Positions 24,255 to 32,795 of a stretch of 64,000 nucleotides of DNA are shown here, one piece after another. The first letter of the stretch is position 1, and each line of letters begins with the position of its first letter. The position numbers and the translations under genes were made by a program. Location of the stretch: assembly GCF_022508225.1 (NCBI RefSeq), contig NZ_JAETXJ010000009.1, positions 62,001-126,000 on the forward strand. The letters are read 5' to 3'. This stretch comes from Desulfovibrio sp. UIB00. Lineage in GTDB: Bacteria > Desulfobacterota > Desulfovibrionia > Desulfovibrionales > Desulfovibrionaceae. The notes beneath the pieces were generated by a model. That model saw only the letters and a program-made list of their open reading frames with translations. It was not told the DNA's origin and made no database searches.

Positions 24255-25963
24255 AGCTTGAGTGACGAAGGCGCGGCCATGGGCGGATCAACGTCGCTCC
24301 CCGTGCGGGAGCGTGGATTGAAGCAGGGCTGAGCATGTCAAGGATAATAGGGTTGCTGGTCGCTCCCCGTGCGGGAGCGTGGATTGAAGCCGCGTGCGAT
24401 TCCGGTCATAAACGGCGGCGGCTTGTCGCTCCCCGTGCGGGAGCGTGGATTGAAGCAAACCACGCCTGGGCTTCATCGCGCAGGCCTTCTGTCGCTCCCC
24501 GTGCGGGAGCGTGGATTGAAGCCCTTTCCACCATGAACGGCGGCGGCATCATTGAAGGTCGCTCCCCGTGCGGGAGCGTGGATTGAAGCGCCCCACATTT
24601 CGGCGCGCTTGTTCAGATAGCCGGTCGCTCCCCGTGCGGGAGCGTGGATTGAAGCAATACTACATCTGGTGAATTTCTTGGGGTACTTCGTCGCTCCCCG
24701 TGCGGGAGCGTGGATTGAAGCGCACACCAAGCAGGGCCATGCGCCGCCGCCGCTGTCGCTCCCCGTGCGGGAGCGTGGATTGAAGCCACCTCTGTGAGCG
24801 CGGTATCCGGGCTATCGCAAGTCGCTCCCCGTGCGGGAGCGTGGATTGAAGCTTTCCCTCGCCCTTGCCTGCCTGCTGATCCTCACGTCGCTCCCCGTGC
24901 GGGAGCGTGGATTGAAGCCACTTCGCACTCCACCTTGATGCGCCGCCAGCGGTGTCGCTCCCCGTGCGGGAGCGTGGATTGAAGCCTGCATCTGGTTTGG
25001 CGTGAGGTCGCTGAATTTGTCGCTCCCCGTGCGGGAGCGTGGATTGAAGCCTTGCCCGCATAATCCACCCAACAACCTTGTAGGTCGCTCCCCGTGCGGG
25101 AGCGTGGATTGAAGCTTGTCGCGTGGGCGTATCCAGTGGGCGCGGGTGAGTCGCTCCCCGTGCGGGAGCGTGGATTGAAGCACCGACCTGGTGGAGGACG
25201 GGGCCGTTGGCAACAAGTCGCTCCCCGTGCGGGAGCGTGGATTGAAGCATCACTGCGGATAACGGACGCGGGTACTCCTGTGTCGCTCCCCGTGCGGGAG
25301 CGTGGATTGAAGCTTCCAGCTCGTCCATTGCATCGTCGCTAATGTGGGTCGCTCCCCGTGCGGGAGCGTGGATTGAAGCTGTATTTGCGGTCACATGCAT
25401 ATACAGAACTCCAGGTCGCTCCCCGTGCGGGAGCGTGGATTGAAGCAATCCACACCCTTGCGGGTGACGTGTAGAGCATGGTCGCTCCCCGTGCGGGAGC
25501 GTGGATTGAAGCATACTGTCGAGGGTTGCTGCCAGGGCAGTCATGGGTCGCTCCCCGTGCGGGAGCGTGGATTGAAGCGTCTTGCTCGAAAATGGGCCGC
25601 TGCTTGGCTTCGGTCGCTCCCCGTGCGGGAGCGTGGATTGAAGCAGAAAATCGTACTGCCCGCCACGGCTATCCAGTGTCGCTCCGCGTGCGGGAGCGTG
25701 GATTGAAGCAAGCGAAGATCGGGGATGAGGTTGGTTTAACGCAGTCGCTCCCCGTGCGGGAGCGTGGATTGAAGCCCGCCCCAGCCAAACATACTGCAAG
25801 AGGCAAAGCGTCGCTCCCCGTGCGGGAGCGTGGATTGAAGTACGCAGTTTGCCGTCTGTATGCTCCTTGAGCCACGTCGCTCCCCGCGCGGGAACGTGGA
25901 TTGAAGCTTGTGAGCATTGCCGCGCACCTTGCCGTTGCCGGCGTCGCTCCCCGTGCGGGAGCG
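24226..25963 (+). CRISPR. Type I-C CRISPR array, 27 repeats and 26 spacers
   Basis: The 32-nt repeat begins GTCGCTCCCCGTGCGGGAGC and ends GTGGATTGAAGC, a hairpin-forming type I-C repeat. Repeats start at 24226, 24293, 24359, 24425, 24491, 24558, 24624, 24690, 24755, 24821, 24887, 24954, 25019, 25084, 25150, 25217, 25282, 25348, 25415, 25481, 25547, 25613, 25678, 25744, 25810, 25876 and 25943. Spacers are 33-35 nt and all look different. Repeats are perfect until 25678 (one change), 25810 (last base), 25876 (two changes) and 25943 (3' third lost), so the old end is on the right and crRNA reads plus. No leader exists on the left: the first repeat abuts truncated cas4. crRNA must come from the cas promoter or an internal one. 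Confidence 0.97.
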
Positions 25964-26363
25964 ACGGTTGGGGGATTTATATTATCATGGTCATAACCAA
26001 AACATGCCGCAGCAACTGGAACCTGCTGTTCTGATTTATCTATTGCTTAGTTTTAAAGATGTCTTGCGTAAAATATATAACCTGTTTTGCAGGTTAGTTA
26101 TAAATATTGTGCTAATATTAATCAGATTTCTATTCCTTGATTTTTATCCCTGACGCCATAATCCTTTTTTGATGTCTTCCGATTAATACAGAATCGGCAT
26201 CTCTGCATTTTGCCACCCTCAATATTCTCCATTGAAGGGGCTGATCTTGCAGGCAAAATTTTATATGAGCAAAAGTGTCCCAGAACTGTATGATGGCTGC
26301 AATAATAGCAACGTACCTTGCGGATACTGTAAGCAGAATTCTACACTTGCAAAAGGGCTTGTT
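25964..26363. other. AT-rich gap after the array
   Basis: 400 bp between the last partial repeat and the chemoreceptor start. I searched it for cas1, cas2, cas4 remnants and a leader and saw none. Open frames here are short with no ribosome sites. It presumably carries the chemoreceptor promoter, which I cannot pinpoint. Confidence 0.5.
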
Positions 26364-28469
26364 ATGAACAGATCCATATCGCTTAAGCTCATGCTTGGCA
26401 TTGCGGCAATCATCATCATACCCATGGGCATACTGTTTGCCCTTACGTCGAGGGGCATTGCAACGCTTTCAGAAGAAAGCTTTGCCAAGTCCGCCATAGG
26501 CGAACTGCGGCAGGTCAGCAATGTTGTCACAGCCATGTTTGATGAATACAAGCTCAACGTTGGCATGCTGGCTGTTGATCCCCTTATGGCGCAATTGCCG
26601 CAGATGACCACAAGCCACGTAACAGCGACGGAACCCACTCCATCAAGTGCTGCTGCGGACGATACCGCTGGCAAGGCGCTGGATGCCCTGTTCCGTCTGT
26701 ATCGGGAATCGCACCCCTCATATACCAATGTTTATGCGGGTAACATGGAAGGCGCTTTTGTGCTCAACAGCCCCGTAGTCGGTAAAACCCAGCCCGGTGG
26801 TTACGATCCGCGCAAACGCCCATGGTGGGGCATGGCCGTGTCTGACCCATCCAAGAACTACATCACCAGCGCCTACAGAAGCACCGATGGTCAGCCAATG
26901 GTCAGCGCCTGTCGCGCCGTACGCGACAGCAGCGGCAAAGTTACCGGCGTCGCGGCCATAGATATTACGCTGGGCACCCTCACAGACCTCATTAAAAACG
27001 TGCATATTGGCCGCACGGGCTTTGTCATTCTGGTGCAGGATGACGGGGTGGTTATTTCCGACCCCAAAACGCCGCAGCACAATTTTCAGAAAATAGACGG
27101 CATCGGCAACGATGCTCTGGCTGCGCTGTTCAAATCCGGCTCAGCCACGGGCGAGGCCGCCATCAGCGGCAAGCAGTATGAAGCTGTGGTGTACAACTCG
27201 CCGGAGCTTAAGTGGAAGTTTATCGGCCTCATTGAAAAAAGCGAACTCATGGAGCCTGTCAACGCCGCCTTGTGGCAGTTTGCCACCGGCATGCTGGCAA
27301 GCCTCATAGGCATTTGCATCGGTATCTGGGTGCTGGCAGGGCGGCTTATCATTACACCTTTGAAGACCGTGGGCGTGTTTCTCAAGGATATTTCCGCTGG
27401 TGTGTATGGCAGCCTCGTCAACCGCCGCGTTGACGAAATGGGCGTGATTTTTGAGTCCCTTAATTCCATGAGCGCCACCCTTAAATCCAATATTTCGGAG
27501 ATTGAAGCCAAAACTGTTGAAGCACAGCAACAGGCCGCAGCAGCAAATGACGCCACGCGAGAGGCCGAGGCCGCCCGCCTGCACGCCGAACGCGCCAAGG
27601 CCGAAGGCATGCTTGAAGCAGCGCGCCAGCTCGAACATATGGTGCAGATGCTCCACCAGGAAGTGAGCACTCTTTCGAGCAGTTCAGAAGACATCCGCGA
27701 GGCCACGCTCGTGCAGCGGCAGCGCATCCACGAAACAGCCACGGCCATGGAAGAAATGAATTCCACCGTGCTTGAGGTTGCCAAAAACGCCTCGCATGCC
27801 GCCGCTCAGGGCACGGATGCGAGAGACAAGGCCAATCAGGGCGCAGAGGTCGTGGGGCGGTCGCTTGAGGCCATGCGCGCCTCGGAGCAGAAGGCTCTTG
27901 AACTGCGCGAAGCCATGGGTAATCTGGATAAACAGGCCCACGGCATCGGCGCAATCATGACGACCATTGAAGACATAGCCGATCAAACAAACCTGCTGGC
28001 CCTGAACGCGGCCATTGAGGCCGCCCGCGCTGGCGAGGCGGGCAGAGGCTTTGCAGTTGTGGCCGATGAAGTGCGCAAACTGGCGGAAAAGACCATGCAT
28101 GCCACCAAGGAAGTGAGCGACTCCATCCTCTCCATCCAGCGGGTAGCCGGAATCAACGTGCAGTCTGTGGAAGAAGCCGTGCAGGGGCTTGACCATGCCT
28201 CATCGCTGGCGGGCGAATCCGGCGCGGCGCTGGGCGACATTGTCACCAGTACAAACCAGTCGGCAGGGCAGATTCAGTCCATTGCCACTGCGGCAGAGCA
28301 GCAGGCTGCCACATCTGAAGAAATCAACAAGTCCATTGACGAAATCAACGCCATCGCCGGGCAGACGGACGAGCGCGCCGAAGCCTCGCTCCAGGCCACC
28401 CGGCGGCTGGAAGATCTGGCTCTGTCGCTTTCTGGTCTTATCAAGGAGCTGAAAGACCAGTCGGCATAG
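26364..28469 (+). CDS. Methyl-accepting chemotaxis protein with dCACHE sensor
   Basis: ATG 26364 gives 701 aa; an in-frame upstream TTG (26232) adds a non-homologous tail and is rejected. TM1 is at ~8-30 ([20 protein letters not shown]). The periplasmic part has dCACHE marks: [45 protein letters not shown], which bind small ligands. TM2 (~315-335) precedes a HAMP domain. The signalling domain follows, with the CheA/CheW tip in [22 protein letters not shown] terminator follows at 28501. Single-gene unit. Confidence 0.93.
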   Translation: MNRSISLKLMLGIAAIIIIPMGILFALTSRGIATLSEESFAKSAIGELRQVSNVVTAMFDEYKLNVGMLAVDPLMAQLPQMTTSHVTATEPTPSSAAADDTAGKALDALFRLYRESHPSYTNVYAGNMEGAFVLNSPVVGKTQPGGYDPRKRPWWGMAVSDPSKNYITSAYRSTDGQPMVSACRAVRDSSGKVTGVAAIDITLGTLTDLIKNVHIGRTGFVILVQDDGVVISDPKTPQHNFQKIDGIGNDALAALFKSGSATGEAAISGKQYEAVVYNSPELKWKFIGLIEKSELMEPVNAALWQFATGMLASLIGICIGIWVLAGRLIITPLKTVGVFLKDISAGVYGSLVNRRVDEMGVIFESLNSMSATLKSNISEIEAKTVEAQQQAAAANDATREAEAARLHAERAKAEGMLEAARQLEHMVQMLHQEVSTLSSSSEDIREATLVQRQRIHETATAMEEMNSTVLEVAKNASHAAAQGTDARDKANQGAEVVGRSLEAMRASEQKALELREAMGNLDKQAHGIGAIMTTIEDIADQTNLLALNAAIEAARAGEAGRGFAVVADEVRKLAEKTMHATKEVSDSILSIQRVAGINVQSVEEAVQGLDHASSLAGESGAALGDIVTSTNQSAGQIQSIATAAEQQAATSEEINKSIDEINAIAGQTDERAEASLQATRRLEDLALSLSGLIKELKDQSA

Positions 28470-28500
28470 TCTGTCAGTGTTCAATCGCCAGAAAAGGACA

Positions 28501-28529
28501 ACGGCAACCGTTCTGCGGTTGCCGTTTTT
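28501..28529 (+). terminator. Terminator after chemoreceptor gene
   Basis: ACGGCAACCG, loop TTCTG, CGGTTGCCGT and a T run, 31 bp past the stop. The gap 28470-28781 otherwise holds no gene I can support. Confidence 0.85.
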
Positions 28530-28781
28530 CGTGCGGGAGTGACATCATTTTCGTCCTGCGCTATGTTGTCGCAACTGGTCAACGTCTGAGAATTTGCCGC
28601 CAATGGCCCGTAATCAGAGGCTTTTCTGCTGCCCGTTGGCTCATCCTCCACAGTGGCGCTGCATGGCAGATTGCGCCCTGTGCGGCAGGCGGGGGCATGC
28701 AGAGCAGGTTTTTTGTGTATCCCTTTCGGCAGCCCGCCGAATGAATATTACTGCGCAGCAATAACCGCACTGGAGTATGAC

Positions 28782-30161
28782 ATGACAGGGGAGTTTTTGA
28801 CCTCGCTCACCCCTGAGCACAAGAAATTTCTTGTGGATCTGTTTGAGGACGGCGTGTCCTTTGACCCCAAGGTGCTGCGCGTTTACGCATCGGATGCCAG
28901 CCTGCTCACGGGTACGGTGCTGGCCATGGTTCGGCCCGAGAGCGCCGGGCAACTGTGCAAATTTATGCGATGGGCAGATGCGGAGCATGTGGCAGTGCAT
29001 CCGCGCGGGCGCGGCACCAGCCTTTCCGGTGGGTGCGTGCCCACGGTTCCCGGCATTGTTGTTTCCATGCTTGGCATGGATAAAATAATCGAGATCAATA
29101 AAGAAGATTTTGTTGCCGTAGTGGAGCCGGGCGTTAATACGGCTCTGCTTCAGGCAGAGTGCGAAAAGCTGGGCATGTTTTACCCGCCGGATCCGGCCAG
29201 CGGCAAGGCAACCAGCGTTGGCGGCAATGTCATTACCTGCGCCGGGGGCCTGCGCGCCGTAAAATACGGCGTCACCCGCGATTACGTGCTTGGGCTGGAG
29301 GCCGTGTTGCCCGGCGGCGAACTGGTGAAGTTCGGGGGCCGCGCCCATAAGGATGTCATAGGCCTTGACCTTGGGCGGCTCTTTGTGGGCAGCGAGGGCA
29401 CCCTTGGCATTGTGACCAAGCTTATTCTCAAACTTTTGCCTCGGCCCGAGGCCTCGGCATCTGTGCTTGTGGGTTATCCTTCGCTGGATGCGGCCCTGGC
29501 CTCCATGAGCAAGGTTTTTGCCGCTGGTATCCTGCCCTGCGCCGTGGAATTCATGAATGAAACCGTGCTGGAAATCCTTGCCAAAACCGGTGATGTGCCG
29601 TGGCCGGACAGCGTCAAATCACTGCTGCTGTTTCAGGTGGACGGCAGCAAGGAGACTGTGCCGCTGGAGAATGCCCGCCTCGCCAAACAGCTTGACGACG
29701 CCCTGTGGCGCATGGAAGGCGTGGGCAAGCAAGAGGAAGACAAGCTGTGGGCCTATAGGCGCAGGGTTTCAGCGGCCTCCTATGTGCTCGGGCCAGACCG
29801 TATCGGCGGCGACATGGCCGTGCCGCGCGGCTCCATTCTCAAGGCCGTGCGTAAATTTGAAGAAATTGCCGCCAGCAACGGCAAGCGCCTTATCGCCTTT
29901 GGGCATGCGGGCGACGGCAACATCCACGCCAATCTGCATTACGATGTCTCTGACGCTGACGATGCCCGCCGCACACTGAAAACCCATCATGAGCTGGATG
30001 CGGCAGCGCTTGAGTGTGGCGGCAGTCTTTCTGGCGAGCACGGCGGCGGATGCCTGAAAGAAGTTGGCAAGCAGCTCGGGCAGAAGGAACATGCCCTCAT
30101 GCTGCGTCTGCGCCGTGTCTTTGATCCCAACCGCATTCTCAATCCCGGCAAGGGGTACTGA
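28782..30161 (+). CDS. FAD-linked 2-hydroxyacid dehydrogenase (GlcD/D-lactate type)
   Basis: ATG 28782 has GGAG 6 nt upstream and gives 459 aa. It oxidises a 2-hydroxyacid such as D-lactate or glycolate to the 2-oxoacid. The FAD-binding PCMH region shows VHPRGRGTSLSGGCVP, PGVNTALLQ, PPDPASGKATSVGGNV and GRLFVGSEGTLGIVT. The C-terminal domain has FGHAGDGNIHANLHYD and ends FDPNRILNPGKGY, all typical of the GlcD/D-LDH family. It is coupled to the Fe-S subunit 1 nt downstream, which would take the electrons toward the quinone pool. Lactate is the likely substrate in a sulfate reducer; this is inference. Confidence 0.9.
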   Translation: MTGEFLTSLTPEHKKFLVDLFEDGVSFDPKVLRVYASDASLLTGTVLAMVRPESAGQLCKFMRWADAEHVAVHPRGRGTSLSGGCVPTVPGIVVSMLGMDKIIEINKEDFVAVVEPGVNTALLQAECEKLGMFYPPDPASGKATSVGGNVITCAGGLRAVKYGVTRDYVLGLEAVLPGGELVKFGGRAHKDVIGLDLGRLFVGSEGTLGIVTKLILKLLPRPEASASVLVGYPSLDAALASMSKVFAAGILPCAVEFMNETVLEILAKTGDVPWPDSVKSLLLFQVDGSKETVPLENARLAKQLDDALWRMEGVGKQEEDKLWAYRRRVSAASYVLGPDRIGGDMAVPRGSILKAVRKFEEIAASNGKRLIAFGHAGDGNIHANLHYDVSDADDARRTLKTHHELDAAALECGGSLSGEHGGGCLKEVGKQLGQKEHALMLRLRRVFDPNRILNPGKGY

Positions 30162-30162
30162 A

Positions 30163-31314
30163 ATGAAACGCGGCTGTACACAATGCGGTGAATGCCTGAA
30201 TGTCTGCCCTGTGTACGCGCTCTTCAAGCGCGAGGAATACGCGCCCAAGGGCAAGCGCCTGCTTCTGGAGCAGATTGATCCCGAATTCGGCGGCAGCCCG
30301 GATTCCCCCCTGCCCTGGGAGGATATCCGCGAACTGGCCCGTCTCTGCGCCGGGTGCGAGCGGTGCCAGCAGGCCTGCGCGCGCAAGCTTTCTACCAGCG
30401 ATCTGCTGGCCGAGGCACGGGCACGTAATCCTCACTGGACGCAAACGCTCTGGGACATGTGGATTCGCCGCGCAGGCCCACTGTGGCCCATGGCGGGCAA
30501 AATTGCCATGCTTGCGCCAGATTTCGTTATTCCCGGCGTGTTGCGGTCTTCTGTGGAAACCGCCCGAGCGCTGGTTGATCTGGAGCCTTGCGAACCGTGG
30601 CTGACCCTGCGCCCCCGCAAAAAGGTCAGCGGCGTCAAAGTCGCCCTGTTCAGCGGCTGCACGGCAAAAAATGCGCGTCCCCACTGGATATCCAATGCCC
30701 GGCAACTGCTGGCAGGCTGGGGATACGACCTTGTGGACATTGCGGATTTTGCCTGCTGCGGCGGCACGTTGCACCATGCCGGGCAGTTGGGGGCCCTGGC
30801 AGAAGTGCGCGAGCGCAACCTTGAGCTGTGGCGTAGGGCTGACAAACCACTAATGACGAGCTTTTGCGCCTCGTGCAAGCACAGCCTTGATGGCTACACC
30901 GCCGTTATGTCGGCGGAGGAGGGCAAGGAGTGGAAGCAGAAGTGCGTTGGGCTTTCCTCCCTGCTTGTGGGGCCGCAGATCAGCCCCACGGGAACGGCCC
31001 CGGCAGTGGTGGGTTATCATCAGCCTTGCCACTGGGGTTCTGATGATCCTGATTTGCCCCTGCTCACGGCGGGGCTGCCGGGCTTGAAAAAAGGCACTGG
31101 CCTGTGCTGCGGCATGGGCGGCATACTGAAAATGTCCAACCCCGATCTTTCAGCAGACATGGCGCGCAAATGCCTGAAAGGCTTTGCCCCTGAAATCCGG
31201 CACATTGTCACCGGGTGCAGCGGCTGCGTCATGCAGCTTTCGGCTACAGCGGGCAAGGATGTACAGGTGCGGCACTGGCTTGATGTGACAGCACTGGCAG
31301 ATTCCCGCACTTAG
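30163..31314 (+). CDS. Fe-S subunit of the 2-hydroxyacid dehydrogenase (GlcF-like)
   Basis: ATG 30163 follows the upstream stop directly, giving 383 aa. Two 4Fe-4S motifs are visible near the N-terminus: CTQCGECLNVCP and CAGCERCQQAC. Two cysteine-rich CCG-type domains follow, with CCGGTLHHAG and LCCGMGGI, as in GlcF, LutA and heterodisulfide reductase HdrB. SASGC-like FSGCTAKNARP lies between. No membrane segment is seen. It passes electrons from the FAD subunit to a membrane acceptor or directly to menaquinone. Confidence 0.9.
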   Translation: MKRGCTQCGECLNVCPVYALFKREEYAPKGKRLLLEQIDPEFGGSPDSPLPWEDIRELARLCAGCERCQQACARKLSTSDLLAEARARNPHWTQTLWDMWIRRAGPLWPMAGKIAMLAPDFVIPGVLRSSVETARALVDLEPCEPWLTLRPRKKVSGVKVALFSGCTAKNARPHWISNARQLLAGWGYDLVDIADFACCGGTLHHAGQLGALAEVRERNLELWRRADKPLMTSFCASCKHSLDGYTAVMSAEEGKEWKQKCVGLSSLLVGPQISPTGTAPAVVGYHQPCHWGSDDPDLPLLTAGLPGLKKGTGLCCGMGGILKMSNPDLSADMARKCLKGFAPEIRHIVTGCSGCVMQLSATAGKDVQVRHWLDVTALADSRT

Positions 31315-31567
31315 GCGCATCCGCTCCCATACGGACTTGAAGCAGCGTTTGTGCAACTTTGCAGCTCTTGGGCGGGTATGGTTGCCCCTGCGGGTGTGGC
31401 CGCAATATTCTGCAATGGCTTATTGAGGAATGGTGCATGGTGTACGGTACGAGGTGGAACTTGGGCATAGCATGCCGAAAAATAAGCCGAAACACCTCTG
31501 ACCACTGGACGCCCCATAAGCGGCAGTATAGTATGCCGCAACATGCACACCTGTAATCGGTGAGCCT

Positions 31568-32695
31568 ATGCCCAAACTTCGATACTCCAAATTTGCTCTG
31601 GTCGCGGCCCTTTCCGGGGGCATGGCGGCCCTTTTGGCGTGTCTGCTGTTCTGGGCCTATGGCTGGAACCCCGCACTGGCAGGCTCGCTCAATCTGCAAC
31701 CCCGCGCAGCCATTGGCAATGCCGAAGTTTCCGAGCCGCCTGCCGTGTCTTCCGCCGCTGCGGAAAATAATACAGCGCCCCCTGCTGCGACACCTGATCA
31801 GGCGAATACGGGGGCAGAACAGAACGGCAATACTGGGGAAAACGCTGCTTTGCCCCCTGCTGACAAGCAATCAGGGCAGGAATCAGGACAGCAGTCGGGG
31901 CTGCAATCGGGTCAGCAAACTGGCCCCCAGACAATCCAGCAGACCGGTGTTGATTCCAGCGTTCAGCCACAGACGGAGGCTGATAATGCAGATCAGCCCC
32001 CATCCCCGCATCCATCGCAATCAACTGAAAAGCCAGATCCTTCCGCAGCCGATGCCCCAGCAAAGAGCGCGGCACCGGATGCCGCAAAAGGCGCGGCGCA
32101 ATCCGCAGCACAGCCCGCAGCACCTGCGCACGATTCCAAGGTGCAGCTTTTCGGCACTGTGGAGTTCAAACGGCCCTTATCCACTCTGCCGGGCTGGCTT
32201 GATCTGCTCAAGCGCAACCAGATGGATCCCATATTCATACCCGGCAAGGTGTTCAAAAAGGGCGTTACCTGGGACATGTTCAAGTCCAAAGCTCCGGTGA
32301 ACAACAAGATGGAACTGCTGCGCTACGTAAATTCTTTCTGGAATACGTGGCCCTATGTGGAAGACATCGTCAACTGGCGGCAGGAAGACTATTGGGAAAT
32401 TCCGGCGGAGTTTCTGAAAAAGTCTGGCGACTGCGAAGACTATTCCATTATCAAGTATTTTACTCTTAAGGAATTGGGCATTCCGCCCGAAAGCATGCGA
32501 GTTGTGGTTGTGCGCGACACAATCAGAAATTTTGCTCATGCTGTTCTGGTCGTATATCTGAACGACGATGCCTTTATTCTGGATAATCTCAGTAATTCAG
32601 TGCTTTCACACACCAAGGTGCGGCAGTACAGCCCGCAGTATTCGGTCAATGAATTCGGTCGGTGGGCCCATATGAAGGGCCGCAAGATAGACTAA
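31568..32695 (+). CDS. LapG-like transglutaminase-type cysteine protease
   Basis: 375 aa. The N-terminal TM anchor (LVAALSGGMAALLACLLFWA) is followed by a low-complexity linker rich in Ala, Gln, Pro and Ser (~60-185). The C-terminal protease domain has the triad C-H-D in SGDCEDYSIIKYF, FAHAVLVVYLNDD and AFILDNLS. LapG proteases clip giant adhesins from the outer membrane when c-di-GMP is low. The long linker is unusual and may span the periplasm. The next gene (32796) is a membrane PAS/HD-GYP-like protein, perhaps its regulator. No adhesin gene is in the window. Confidence 0.85.
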   Translation: MPKLRYSKFALVAALSGGMAALLACLLFWAYGWNPALAGSLNLQPRAAIGNAEVSEPPAVSSAAAENNTAPPAATPDQANTGAEQNGNTGENAALPPADKQSGQESGQQSGLQSGQQTGPQTIQQTGVDSSVQPQTEADNADQPPSPHPSQSTEKPDPSAADAPAKSAAPDAAKGAAQSAAQPAAPAHDSKVQLFGTVEFKRPLSTLPGWLDLLKRNQMDPIFIPGKVFKKGVTWDMFKSKAPVNNKMELLRYVNSFWNTWPYVEDIVNWRQEDYWEIPAEFLKKSGDCEDYSIIKYFTLKELGIPPESMRVVVVRDTIRNFAHAVLVVYLNDDAFILDNLSNSVLSHTKVRQYSPQYSVNEFGRWAHMKGRKID

Positions 32696-32795
32696 AGCCG
32701 CCGCAGGCATGCGGCATGCAGCGCGCAGCCCACACCCTTGTGGGGTATTCACCGCAAACGGTACGTTAATGCGCAATGTACTATAGGATAAGCCT

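Noticed and set aside
24660..25799. Long open frames on both strands through the CRISPR array with a SIHAPARGAT-like repeat
   Set aside because: Repeat plus spacer is often 66 nt, a multiple of three, so frames stay open by periodicity. There are no ribosome sites or known proteins.
24258..25942. Spacers targeting other parts of this window
   Set aside because: By eye I found no spacer matching the prophage remnant or other window genes. A proper search of spacers against phages and this genome would be decisive.
25964..26363. Search for cas1, cas2 or a cas4 remnant after the array
   Set aside because: No frame of useful length and no family motif is visible; the next gene is a chemoreceptor.
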